The notes below the pieces were generated by a model. The model saw only the letters and a program-made list of their open reading frames with translations, did no database searches and was not told the DNA's origin. The translations under genes were made by a program, and so were the position numbers. A stretch of DNA of 19,719 bases from Bacillota bacterium (GTDB lineage: Bacteria > Bacillota > Clostridia > Acetivibrionales > DSM-1351): the NCBI GenBank assembly GCA_023433945.1, contig JAEYTP010000028.1, forward strand, positions 1 to 19,719, given 5' to 3'. Shown here piece by piece: positions 1 through 7,807 of this stretch (the first letter of the stretch is position 1; every line of letters begins with the position of its first letter).

Positions 1-16
1 GTCGAGGGCTTGACCA
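1..16 (+). rRNA. 23S rRNA, extreme 3' end (partial)
   Basis: The first bases, GTCGAGGGCTTGACC, match the conserved 3' end of clostridial 23S rRNA as I recall it, and a 5S gene and a tRNA follow in the usual order. Only the last bases of the gene lie in the window, so the exact mature end is a guess. Confidence 0.75.
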
Positions 17-235
17 TATAGATCTGGGTTCCATAAGGAATCGCAGATAACAGGTAAATTTTTAAAGTAAGTGCGGCTTCGCGTAAGCGAAACGCGCGTC
101 AAAGGTCTAAAACGTTGAATGAATTAATATTTTCTCTTAATACGCAATACATTATATAGTTTTGAAGGTGTAAAACCCTTTGAAAAGTTAACAAATCGTA
201 GAGGCGGCAATTGCTGCTGATAACGGTTTCAATTT
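17..235 (+). other. 23S-5S internal transcribed spacer
   Basis: This 219-base spacer has no ORF and no tRNA. It holds a short perfect hairpin at 78-91 (TTCGC, GTAA loop, GCGAA) and a second one just before the 5S gene near 202-215 (GCGGC, AATT, GCTGC with one G-U pair). Such stems are common in rRNA precursors and may mark processing sites. That role is inference. Confidence 0.6.
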
Positions 236-351
236 TCTGGTGGATATAACGAGAAGGATACACCCGTTCCCATACCGAACACGGCAGTTAAGCTTCTCAG
301 TGCCCAAGATACTTGGCTGGTAACGGCCCGGGAAAATAGGTCTCCGCCAGA
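236..351 (+). rRNA. rrf: 5S ribosomal RNA
   Basis: The internal sequence CCCATACCGAACACGG is the hallmark of bacterial 5S rRNA loop B/C. The ends form helix I: TCTGGTGG at 236-243 pairs with CCGCCAGA at 344-351 over eight pairs including one G-U. The length of about 116 nt is normal. It sits between the 23S end and tRNA-Asn, so it belongs to the same rRNA operon. Confidence 0.95.
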
Positions 352-358
352 TTTATAT

Positions 359-434
359 TCCTCAATAGCTCAGTCGGTAGAGCATGCGGCTGTTAACCGC
401 AGGGTCGTAGGTTCAAGTCCTACTTGAGGAGCCA
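359..434 (+). tRNA. tRNA-Asn (anticodon GTT)
   Basis: A complete 76-nt cloverleaf. The acceptor stem is TCCTCAA (359-365) with TTGAGGA (424-430), then discriminator G and an encoded CCA (432-434). The anticodon arm is TGCGG-CTGTTAA-CCGCA (385-401), which puts anticodon GTT at 392-394 and so reads Asn codons AAC and AAU. The T arm contains GTTCAAG. It lies 7 nt after the 5S gene and is probably co-transcribed with the rRNA. Confidence 0.97.
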
Positions 435-465
435 AAAGCTACACTTTAAAAAGTGTAGCTTTTTT
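435..465 (+). terminator. Intrinsic terminator of the rRNA/tRNA operon
   Basis: AAAGCTACACTT (435-446) pairs perfectly with AAGTGTAGCTTT (451-462) around a short A-rich loop, and the 3' arm runs into a T tract (460-464). It begins right after the tRNA CCA end, which fits termination of the rRNA operon. Confidence 0.9.
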
Positions 466-473
466 GTGTTTCT

Positions 474-571
474 TGAGTCAAAAAAGAACCGTCCCCTATG
501 ACTCATTGAGTCAAAAAAGAACCGTCCCCTATGACTCATTGAGTCAAAAAAGAACCGTCCCCTATGACTCA
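474..571. repeat. Three tandem copies of a 33-bp palindrome-ended repeat
   Basis: Three essentially identical units start at 474, 507 and 540; the last lacks only its final T. Each begins with TGAGTCA and ends with its reverse complement TGACTCA, around an AAAAAGAACCGTCCCCTA core. A unit could therefore fold on itself. At each junction TGACTCA-T-TGAGTCA (499-513 and 532-546) makes a second, overlapping palindrome. No spacers separate the copies, so this is not CRISPR. The GAACCGTCCCC core resembles short interspersed repeats often seen in Firmicutes and near REP-associated (Y1-type) transposases. That link is from memory and no transposase is in the window. Confidence 0.93.
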
Positions 572-823
572 AAATCGTTTTTTTCCACATAATGCGATAT
601 ATTTGTATAGAAATTATTCATACTAAGTGGTATACTACTTATGTTGTTTAATTGTTATATTTTTAAAATTGAACAAATATTTTCTATATTAGTAAGCAAT
701 AATTATTTCTTTATAATAGTACAATAATTGATATTTAATAAATTTAATGTCAGTGGATGTATTTAATCTTTTACTTGTAAAACAAACCTTATAAAATAAA
801 TATGCTAAATCGGATGTGAAAAT
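572..823 (+). promoter_or_regulatory. AT-rich leader and probable promoter region of the pilus cluster
   Basis: This 252-base gap has no ORF worth calling. An extended -10 box, TGGTATACT (628-636), lies inside a near-perfect 18-base palindrome at 624-641 (TAAGTGGTATACTACTTA, one G-T mismatch pair). A TATAAT hexamer also occurs at 712-717. Neither has a convincing -35 box at the right distance, so the start site is uncertain. The leader before pilB would be 100-180 nt long and strongly AT-rich. I saw no c-di-GMP riboswitch in it. Confidence 0.4.
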
Positions 824-2518
824 GTGATTAAACAATCGAGAAAAAGATTAGGAGACCTACTTATTGAAGTAGGCATGATTACTAATGAGCAATTATTTAA
901 GGCTCTTGAAATCCAAAAGAATACGGGTGAAAAGCTCGGGAATATACTTATATCTCAAGGATTTGTCACCGAAGACCATATAATTCAAGTTCTTGAGTTT
1001 CAGCTTGGTATTCCGCATGTTAAGCTTGAAAAATATAACATTGATAAACAAGCATACACATTGATTCCAGAATCAATAGCCAAAAGGTATGGATTAATAC
1101 CCATTAAAAAAGACAATGGAATTCTGACTGTAGCAATGAGTGATCCATTAAATGTTTACGCAATAGATGATTTAAAGATTTATTCTGGACTGGAAATTCA
1201 GCCTGTTATAGCAAGTATAGAGGATGTCAATAAGGCAATTGACAGGTTTTACAGTACTCAAAAAACAATGAAGGCAGTTGAGGAGTTCAAGAAGGAACAG
1301 GTTTCAACGCTAAAGATTAATTCTGAGACCATAGAAGATCAGTCGATTGACGAGGTCAATAATGCTCCTGCTGTTAAAGTAATTAATTCTATAATCGAGC
1401 AAGCGGTTAGAAATAGGTCCAGTGATATACATATTGAACCATTTGAGGAATACATAAAGATAAGGTTTCGTACTGATGGACAGCTCCAAGAAATAATGCG
1501 TCCTGAGATAGATATAATGCCTGCCATATCAGCTAGAATCAAGATAATTGGTGGAATGAATATAGCTGAGAAAAGACTTCCACAGGATGGTCGCATAAGT
1601 GTTGAAGTTGATGGTAAGGAGTACGATCTTAGAGTATCCATATTACCTACAGTTTTTGGGGAAAAGATTGTTATTCGAATTGCTGACAAAAAGGCATTTG
1701 TACTTACTAGGGAGCAATTAGGATTTAATCAATATGAAGGTGAATTATTTGAAAAAATGTTGTTAAATCCTCACGGAATTATTCTTGTTACTGGCCCAAC
1801 CGGTAGTGGTAAGTCAACAACCTTGTATAGTGCTATTAATGAAATAAATAAGCCAAATGTCAATATAATCACAGTTGAAGATCCTGTAGAATGTGTTATT
1901 GAGGGTGTTAACCAAGTTCAGGTAAATCCAAAGGTAGGGATGACATTTGCAGCAGGATTAAGGTCCATACTACGACAAGATCCGGATGTAATTATGGTTG
2001 GTGAAATAAGAGATAAGGAAACAGCGGAGATTGCAGTGAGAGCTGCCATAACAGGCCATCTTGTTATTAGTACATTACATACAAATGATGCACCAAGTTC
2101 TGTACTAAGGCTCATGGATATGGGAATAGAACCCTATATGGTAGGTTCGTCTTTGGTTGGGGTTATTGCACAGCGATTAGTAAGAAAGATATGTACTAAT
2201 TGTAAAATTAGTTATGATGCCACAGACGAGGAGCTTCAAATACTAGGAATAACTGATTATAGGCCCAAACTTTCTAAGGGACGTGGTTGCCCAATGTGCA
2301 ACAAAACTGGATATCGTGGTAGAAAAGGAATTTATGAGGTTATGACAATAACTAAAAAGCATAGAGAAATGATTAATAACCATTGCACCGAAGATGAACT
2401 AAAAGATTACTCCATAAAAAATGGTATGTATACTTTGCATGAAAACATTATTAAGAGTGTTCTAAACGGTGATACTACTGTATATGAATTAATAAGAATT
2501 GCATATTCAAATGACTAG
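824..2518 (+). CDS. pilB: PilB, type IV pilus extension ATPase
   Basis: Hexameric cytoplasmic ATPase that powers pilin polymerisation through the PilC platform. At 564 aa it has the normal length for PilB/GspE. The N-terminus carries two 24-residue MshEN motifs (R8-L-G to Q31 and K37-L-G to Q60), which bind cyclic di-GMP in this family. Then come Walker A GPTGSGKS (324-331), the Walker B/Asp region with VGEIRD (392-397), the His box with H412 and H419, and the four-cysteine metal site C457/C460/C489/C492. The start is GTG at 824 because GGATGTGA at 812-819 is a usable ribosome site; the ATG at 822 is in another frame and stops at once. First gene of the cluster, followed by pilT after 28 bases. 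Confidence 0.96.
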   Translation: MIKQSRKRLGDLLIEVGMITNEQLFKALEIQKNTGEKLGNILISQGFVTEDHIIQVLEFQLGIPHVKLEKYNIDKQAYTLIPESIAKRYGLIPIKKDNGILTVAMSDPLNVYAIDDLKIYSGLEIQPVIASIEDVNKAIDRFYSTQKTMKAVEEFKKEQVSTLKINSETIEDQSIDEVNNAPAVKVINSIIEQAVRNRSSDIHIEPFEEYIKIRFRTDGQLQEIMRPEIDIMPAISARIKIIGGMNIAEKRLPQDGRISVEVDGKEYDLRVSILPTVFGEKIVIRIADKKAFVLTREQLGFNQYEGELFEKMLLNPHGIILVTGPTGSGKSTTLYSAINEINKPNVNIITVEDPVECVIEGVNQVQVNPKVGMTFAAGLRSILRQDPDVIMVGEIRDKETAEIAVRAAITGHLVISTLHTNDAPSSVLRLMDMGIEPYMVGSSLVGVIAQRLVRKICTNCKISYDATDEELQILGITDYRPKLSKGRGCPMCNKTGYRGRKGIYEVMTITKKHREMINNHCTEDELKDYSIKNGMYTLHENIIKSVLNGDTTVYELIRIAYSND

Positions 2519-2546
2519 TGATTGTTAAAAAGGTTTTGGAGGATTT

Positions 2547-3599
2547 ATGACATTAGAGGAATTATTAAAATATACATTGGATAATGGGGCATCTGATCTC
2601 CATATTACAGTAGGAATCCCGCCTACAATAAGAAAAAATGGCAGACTAGAAGCTGTTGGGAACACAAAGCTTTTACCTGCAGATACCGAAGCCTTAGTTA
2701 GAAATATGCTGAGTGATGAGCAATGGACAAACTATAATAATATCGGTGAATTAGATTTATCATTTTCATTTCAAGGAATGGGTAGATTTAGGGCAAATGT
2801 ATACAAGCAAAGAGGAACTTACTGTGCAGCTATTAGAATGGTAAATCTTAATGTTCCTTCTATGGAGCAACTGGGGCTGCCTGATATCGTAGGAGAATTA
2901 TCGAAAAAGACAAAGGGGCTAATCCTTGTAACTGGTCCAACGGGGAGCGGGAAATCAACAACCCTTGCATCAATTATTGACAGCATTAACTTTGATAGAG
3001 ACTGTCACATTCTTACATTGGAGGATCCTATTGAGTATTTGCACAGACATAATAAATCTATTGTTAATCAGCGTGAAATAGGTAATGATACACACTCATA
3101 TGCATCTGCATTAAGAGCTGCTTTGAGAGAAGACCCAGATGTTATTTTAGTTGGGGAGATGCGCGATATCGAAACTATTGCAATTGCTGTTACAGCAGCA
3201 GAGACAGGTCACTTGGTACTCTCAACCTTACATACCATTGGAGCTGCAAATACTATTGATAGAATTATTGACGTTTTCCCCCCTCATCAACAGCAGCAAA
3301 TAAAGGTTCAGCTTTCTTCAGTTATACAGGGAGTGATCTCACAGCAGCTGATACCAAGGAGGGATAAGCCAGGGAGAGTAGCTGCTATTGAAGTAATGGT
3401 AGCTACTCCAGCTATTAGAAATCTGATAAGAGAAGGAAAGACTTATCAAATAAGCTCACAACTACAGACAGGTGCAAGGTTCGGTATGCAGACCATGGAT
3501 GGAAGCCTTGCTAATCTATATAAAAGAGGGTTAATTACACAAGAGGATGCACTCACACATGCAGCTGATCAGGACAACCTGATGAGATTTTTAGGATAA
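2547..3599 (+). CDS. pilT: PilT, type IV pilus retraction ATPase
   Basis: Hexameric ATPase that drives pilus disassembly, giving twitching and pulling force. It is 350 aa, typical for PilT. Visible motifs are an N-terminal PAS-like segment opening with the family sequence ASDLHI, Walker A GPTGSGKS (130-137), Walker B with G203-E204 in VGEMRD, His-box residues H222 and H229, and the PilT-specific C-terminal motif AIRNLIREGKTYQI from residue 289. That last motif separates it from PilB; the MshEN domain and cysteine site of PilB are absent. GGAGG at 2538-2542 precedes the ATG by four bases. It lies directly after pilB and is surely in the same transcript. Confidence 0.96.
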   Translation: MTLEELLKYTLDNGASDLHITVGIPPTIRKNGRLEAVGNTKLLPADTEALVRNMLSDEQWTNYNNIGELDLSFSFQGMGRFRANVYKQRGTYCAAIRMVNLNVPSMEQLGLPDIVGELSKKTKGLILVTGPTGSGKSTTLASIIDSINFDRDCHILTLEDPIEYLHRHNKSIVNQREIGNDTHSYASALRAALREDPDVILVGEMRDIETIAIAVTAAETGHLVLSTLHTIGAANTIDRIIDVFPPHQQQQIKVQLSSVIQGVISQQLIPRRDKPGRVAAIEVMVATPAIRNLIREGKTYQISSQLQTGARFGMQTMDGSLANLYKRGLITQEDALTHAADQDNLMRFLG

Positions 3600-3641
3600 A
3601 TAAATAAAAGTTATGAAACATATAGAGATATTTACATATTG

Positions 3642-3650
3642 TGATATAAT
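3642..3650 (+). promoter_or_regulatory. Extended -10 box, possible internal promoter before pilC
   Basis: TGATATAAT fits an extended -10 element (TGN plus a perfect TATAAT) in the 109-base gap between pilT and pilC, the largest gap inside the pilus cluster. No good -35 hexamer is at 17 bases, which extended -10 promoters can tolerate. It could let pilC, pilA and later genes be expressed apart from the ATPases. Confidence 0.4.
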
Positions 3651-3708
3651 TAGATTAGATTACATTTTATGACACTGTAGTATGCATTATTTATTTAGGG
3701 TGGTGCTA

Positions 3709-4923
3709 TTGGCGAATTATACATACAAAGCAAAAACTAATACAGGTGAGAATATAGTTGGAACTTTTGAAGCATCAGATAAAATGATAGTGGTAAACTT
3801 TTTGAAGGATAAAGGGTATATACCAATTTCAATCACCGATAGTGCTGAAAAAGGCAAAGAAGTCCAGTTAAAAGTTACAAAGAAAGTTAAAGCTAAAGAG
3901 CTGGCTATTCTATGCAGACAGTTTCAGACGATGTTAAATGCCGGTGTATCAGTTATCGGTTGCTTGGATATGCTCAAAAAACAAACAGATAATCCCAGTT
4001 TGAAAGCAGCAATATCAAAGGTTTATGATGAGGTTCAAAAAGGTAAAACACTATCAGAATCTATGAAAGCACTGAATAAGGTTTTTCCGGTACTTTTCAC
4101 CAGTATGATAGAGGTTGGAGAAGTTAGTGGTACTCTTGAAGTGGTACTAGGAAGACTTGCGGAACAATTTGAAAAAGACAACAAGATAAGGTCCAAGGTG
4201 TCTACTGCAATGGTATATCCAGCAGTAATAGGGTGTATTGCTGCCGTTATGGTTATTTTTATGATTATTGTTATAGTTCCAAAATTTGTTGGTATGGTTG
4301 CTTCAGTAGGTGGAGAATTACCACTACCAACAAAAATACTTTTGTTTGTAAGTGGACTATTTACCAATTGGATTTTCTTAGTGTGCCTTGCAGTTGCAAT
4401 TGTTGGACTTACATATAGTTTTAAAAAGTTTAAGTCTACTGAAAATGGCAAATTTATCATTGACAGTATACTTTACAAAATGCCAATGGTTGGAAAAAAC
4501 GTTCAGAAAATTTTGGCTTCACGCTTTACAAGAACATTGAGTACTCTTTTAAGCTCTGGTGTTTCACTTATTCAGTCCTTAGAAGTTGTTGAAAAGGTTG
4601 TAAATAATCAGCTTGTTACTCGTGGTCTTGTCAAGGTTAAAGAAGATATAAAAAGGGGTTCTTCATTATCTGGTCCATTAGAGAGACTTGGTATCTTTCC
4701 TATCATGGTAACCCAGATGATTAGTGTTGGAGAAGAAGCAGGCTCACTAGATGCTATCATGGAAAAGGTGGCGGAGTTCTATGATGAAGAAGTGGAGACT
4801 TCTATTTCAAAACTGGTTGCAATGTTAGAACCACTAATGATGATGCTGCTAGCTATCGTGATAGGCTTCATTGTAGTGGCAATGATAATGCCGATATTTA
4901 GTATGTATCAAGGGGTAGGCTAA
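3709..4923 (+). CDS. pilC: PilC, type IV pilus inner-membrane platform protein
   Basis: Polytopic membrane protein of the T2SF/GspF family on which PilB and PilT act. With the TTG start it is 404 aa, the usual length. Two homologous cytoplasmic T2SF domains (about 60-185 and 265-385) are joined by two membrane segments; a third segment near the C-terminus ends in PIFSMYQ, typical of the family. The reading frame is open from an ATG at 3682, but I prefer TTG at 3709: AGGGTGG (3697-3703) sits five bases upstream and the protein then begins MANYTYKAK, the normal PilC beginning. Residues encoded between 3682 and 3708 look like leader. Confidence 0.94.
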   Translation: MANYTYKAKTNTGENIVGTFEASDKMIVVNFLKDKGYIPISITDSAEKGKEVQLKVTKKVKAKELAILCRQFQTMLNAGVSVIGCLDMLKKQTDNPSLKAAISKVYDEVQKGKTLSESMKALNKVFPVLFTSMIEVGEVSGTLEVVLGRLAEQFEKDNKIRSKVSTAMVYPAVIGCIAAVMVIFMIIVIVPKFVGMVASVGGELPLPTKILLFVSGLFTNWIFLVCLAVAIVGLTYSFKKFKSTENGKFIIDSILYKMPMVGKNVQKILASRFTRTLSTLLSSGVSLIQSLEVVEKVVNNQLVTRGLVKVKEDIKRGSSLSGPLERLGIFPIMVTQMISVGEEAGSLDAIMEKVAEFYDEEVETSISKLVAMLEPLMMMLLAIVIGFIVVAMIMPIFSMYQGVG

Positions 4924-4951
4924 ATAAATTAAAAAATAAGGGGGATCTTCT

Positions 4952-5341
4952 ATGTTAATGTTTATTAAGAATTTAGGAAAAAAGGTAAAGAGCCGTAAGG
5001 GTTATACTCTTACAGAATTGATCGTAGTTGTAGCTATCTTAGGTATTTTGGCAGCTGTTGCAACGCCGATGGTGTTGGGACAAATTGAAAAAGCAAAAGT
5101 CAGTGCAGATGATGCCAATGCTAAGACAATTTCAAACGCATTAAAAGTGGCTATTGTTAACGGGGATATTACTTCTTCAGAGACACAGAGGAGTAATATT
5201 ATTAGTGCTATTGAAAAAGTACTTAATCCTATACCAACACCACAACAGAAGCCAGGCTATTTTGTTTTAACTACTTCAAGTGGCGCGGTTACTTTTACTA
5301 CAACATCATCTAGTGGAATAGTAATATCATCTAACCCATGA
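4952..5341 (+). CDS. pilA: PilA, major-type type IV prepilin
   Basis: Structural pilin subunit of 129 aa. A basic 17-residue leader ends in the PilD site KG^YTLTELIVVVAILG: glycine 17 at -1, tyrosine at +1 and the conserved glutamate E22 at +5, then a long hydrophobic helix. The mature protein is only about 112 aa, has no cysteine pair for a D-region loop, and ends in a Ser/Thr-rich tail. A run of five G (4940-4944) lies seven bases before the ATG. It is followed by pilD with a four-base ATGA overlap, implying translational coupling. It is called major because it is the first and simplest prepilin, next to pilC; expression data would settle this. Confidence 0.92.
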   Translation: MLMFIKNLGKKVKSRKGYTLTELIVVVAILGILAAVATPMVLGQIEKAKVSADDANAKTISNALKVAIVNGDITSSETQRSNIISAIEKVLNPIPTPQQKPGYFVLTTSSGAVTFTTTSSSGIVISSNP

Positions 5342-6129
5342 TCCTAATCTACTCTTACATATTTATTTTCGGTCTTGTTATAGGTTGTTTCCTTACTGTA
5401 TGCATATCGCGTATTCCGCTAGGACAATCAATTATAAGCCCGCCGTCACATTGTGCAAGCTGTGGTACAAGGTTGAGGCCTCTCGACCTTGTACCTGTAT
5501 TTAGCTACATTTTCCTAAAAGGGCAATGTAGATACTGTGGGAAGAAAGTATCCGCCAAATACCCCATAGTAGAGCTAATAACTGCAGTTTTATTTGTGAT
5601 GTTATTTTTAAAATACTCTTTTACTATAGATTTCTTTGCTGCCGTATTTATTTCTAGTATTTTGATATGTGTTATCTTTATTGATTATCAATACAAAATT
5701 ATACCCAACGGACTTGTTATTACTGGCTTGATTGGTGGTATTGCACTTTCAGTCTATAATATTTTTTCGCCGGTTGCAATTTATGGAGACAACAATATAT
5801 TCAATCCTTTTATCGGAGCACTTATCGGCTCTGGTTCGCTTATTCTGATTTCTGTAATAGGGGGCATAATTTTCAAAACCTCCGATGCTATGGGTATGGG
5901 TGATATCAAGCTTATGGCACCTATTGGGTTGTTTTTAGGTTGGAAATTAACAATATTGTGTCTTTTGTCGGCAATAATTCTAGCGGGAATAGTTTGTATT
6001 ATTTTGATGCTAACAAAAAAGATTGATAATAAAAGTGCGTTTGCTTTTGGGCCATTTATTGCGGCTGGAGCATTTATTGTTCTACTCTTTGGGTGGAATA
6101 TTTTGGATTTTTATCTAAGTTTTTATTAA
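5338..6129 (+). CDS. pilD: PilD, prepilin peptidase / N-methyltransferase
   Basis: Integral-membrane A24 aspartic protease that cuts the leader of the prepilins in this cluster and methylates the new N-terminus. It is 263 aa, the usual size. The N-terminal domain (methyltransferase part) has the zinc-binding cysteines C39/C42 and C64/C67. The two catalytic aspartates are D116 (FIDYQYKIIPN) and D189 in the GMGD signature. Multiple hydrophobic segments fill the rest. The ATG overlaps the pilA stop codon (ATGA), so the two are translated together. All catalytic features are present, so it should be active. Confidence 0.95.
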   Translation: MILIYSYIFIFGLVIGCFLTVCISRIPLGQSIISPPSHCASCGTRLRPLDLVPVFSYIFLKGQCRYCGKKVSAKYPIVELITAVLFVMLFLKYSFTIDFFAAVFISSILICVIFIDYQYKIIPNGLVITGLIGGIALSVYNIFSPVAIYGDNNIFNPFIGALIGSGSLILISVIGGIIFKTSDAMGMGDIKLMAPIGLFLGWKLTILCLLSAIILAGIVCIILMLTKKIDNKSAFAFGPFIAAGAFIVLLFGWNILDFYLSFY

Positions 6130-6155
6130 ATCATTGAGTTACTGGGGATAAAAAA

Positions 6156-7229
6156 ATGAATAGAAAAGTGATTGCTATAGATATTGGAAATAAAACTACT
6201 AAGATTGTTTACGGTGTTAAGTCAAAGAAGAATATTGTTCTTAGCGAGTACACAATTATTGATACACCTATAAATTGTATAAAAGACGGTACCATAGTTA
6301 ATGTCGAAAGCTTAGCACTAAGCATTTCTTCTTCTCTAAAGGCCTTAAGGATTAAAAGCGGTGAACTAATATTAAATATTACTGGTACTGGCGTAATCAC
6401 TAGAGAGATACAAATCCCAGTTTCTACAGATGAGGAAATATCACAGATGCTTGAGTTTGAAGCTCAACAGTACTTTCCTGTAGACTTACAAAACTATACT
6501 TTGGATTTTAAGGTTTTAGAGAACTTTAGTGTTGGTGAAATTCATCAGTCAAAGTTGTTACTGGTGGCTGCACCCAATAAGCAGATAGAAGAATATATCA
6601 AGCTCTCTAAGTTGTTAAGACACCAATTGCTTGCCATAGATATTCCCGCAAATTGTATGTTGAAGTTAATTAGATTAGATCACCAAATGGAAAATGGTGA
6701 GTATGCGGTTATAAATATAGGATTGGAAACAACCGAAGTATGCATATTTAATAAGGATTGTTTAAAATTCAGTAGAATTTTATTAAATGGAAGTGCAGAT
6801 ATTGATAGATTAGTTGCCAATTCTTTTGATGTTCATCTATTAAAGGCAGAAGAACTAAAAATTAATTATAACAGTTCGGATAACACAAATTCACATAGTG
6901 AATTTGGTCTTAATAATACCATTAGAGAACAAGAAGCTTTGGCAAACATTATTGATAGCGCTCTAAATACCATAGTGTCTGATATAAATAGATTCATTGA
7001 TTTTTATAATTCAAGAGAAAGCTATAATCGTGTATCAAGGTTATTTATCTGCGGTGGTGGAAGCAGGTTAAGTGGGTTGCGTGAATACTTTGCTTCTTAT
7101 TTTAATATGCCGGTAGATTTTATACCTGTAAGTAATAATATAATATACAAGGGTAAAAAAGCTAGAAATGAGTTTGAAAGGGATTATCCTCAGATTGTAA
7201 ATGCTCTAGGTGGACTTATTAGAATGTAA
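6156..7229 (+). CDS. pilM: PilM, actin-like pilus assembly ATPase
   Basis: Cytoplasmic actin-fold protein that binds the N-terminus of PilN and links the PilN/PilO complex to the motor. It is 357 aa, normal for PilM. The phosphate-1 loop is VIAIDIGNKTTKIVYG near residues 5-20, the second phosphate loop starts at residue 184 (AVINIGLETTEV), and the adenosine motif GGGSRLSG is at 300-307. The middle segment FEAQQYFPVDLQNY is typical of PilM. The ATG follows ACTGGGGATAAAAAA, a usable ribosome site. In most pilus operons pilN follows directly; here a prepilin gene comes between. Confidence 0.94.
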   Translation: MNRKVIAIDIGNKTTKIVYGVKSKKNIVLSEYTIIDTPINCIKDGTIVNVESLALSISSSLKALRIKSGELILNITGTGVITREIQIPVSTDEEISQMLEFEAQQYFPVDLQNYTLDFKVLENFSVGEIHQSKLLLVAAPNKQIEEYIKLSKLLRHQLLAIDIPANCMLKLIRLDHQMENGEYAVINIGLETTEVCIFNKDCLKFSRILLNGSADIDRLVANSFDVHLLKAEELKINYNSSDNTNSHSEFGLNNTIREQEALANIIDSALNTIVSDINRFIDFYNSRESYNRVSRLFICGGGSRLSGLREYFASYFNMPVDFIPVSNNIIYKGKKARNEFERDYPQIVNALGGLIRM

Positions 7230-7242
7230 TGGGGTATTTATT

Positions 7243-7770
7243 ATGAATATAAGATGTCAAAAAGGTGTTACATTAGTAGAACTAGTAACCGCAGTAGCTA
7301 TTTTAGCCATCATAATAGCGCCAATATCACTGGTATTCAATATAGGTTATTCCCAATTCTTTAAAGAATCCGATAATGTAATTGCTCAGGAAGGTGCCAG
7401 ACAAATTTTTTATGGAAATGGTATTAACACTTATGGAATAATGGGCGACTTAGCAAGATGCAATAACTTAGCTACCACAACAAGTGGGATTAGCATTTTA
7501 ATTGGTGATGAGTCTAGTAATCTAAAAGCATATTCATTTGATAATACAAGTAAAAAGATACTACTAAATGGAGTTAACTACTTTGATAACACAGACAAAA
7601 AAGACGCAAAGGTCACAAGTTTTTCTGCTATTACCATTGATGCAGGTCAAATAATAGATGGCAATGTGACAGACACAAAAGTGATTACTGTATACGCTGA
7701 AGTAAGTTATGGAAGAAGTAACATTATTAAACTCAGTAATAGCTATAGACTTCCTAAAATAGAGAATTAG
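7243..7770 (+). CDS. Minor prepilin, PilE/PilV-like
   Basis: A 175-aa type IV prepilin. The eight-residue leader MNIRCQKG is followed by VTLVELVTAVAILAI, with glycine at -1 and glutamate at +5, then a hydrophobic helix. The remainder is a small, polar, probably beta-rich domain without a recognisable family. The frame is open from 7210 inside pilM, but the ATG at 7243, behind GGGG at 7231-7233 and its flank, gives the correct short leader and a 13-base gap after pilM. It is probably a minor subunit of the tip or priming complex. Its place between pilM and pilN is unusual. Confidence 0.85.
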   Translation: MNIRCQKGVTLVELVTAVAILAIIIAPISLVFNIGYSQFFKESDNVIAQEGARQIFYGNGINTYGIMGDLARCNNLATTTSGISILIGDESSNLKAYSFDNTSKKILLNGVNYFDNTDKKDAKVTSFSAITIDAGQIIDGNVTDTKVITVYAEVSYGRSNIIKLSNSYRLPKIEN

Positions 7771-7807
7771 TGTAGTAACAATAATACTGCAAGGTGGGGT
7801 TAAAATA

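Noticed and set aside
474..571. CRISPR array
   Set aside because: The 33-bp copies abut directly with no unique spacers, and no cas genes are present.
572..823. c-di-GMP riboswitch upstream of pilB
   Set aside because: None of the conserved GEMM core segments could be found; the region is nearly all A and T.
1339..1689. Minus-strand ORF of 116 aa inside pilB
   Set aside because: It is a shadow of the well-supported pilB frame and shows no ribosome site or known motif. The same holds for the minus-strand ORFs within pilC, pilM, pilN, pilO, the PilX-like gene and the DUF4015 gene.
3682..3708. ATG at 3682 as the pilC start
   Set aside because: It has no ribosome site, while TTG at 3709 has one and gives the normal PilC N-terminus.
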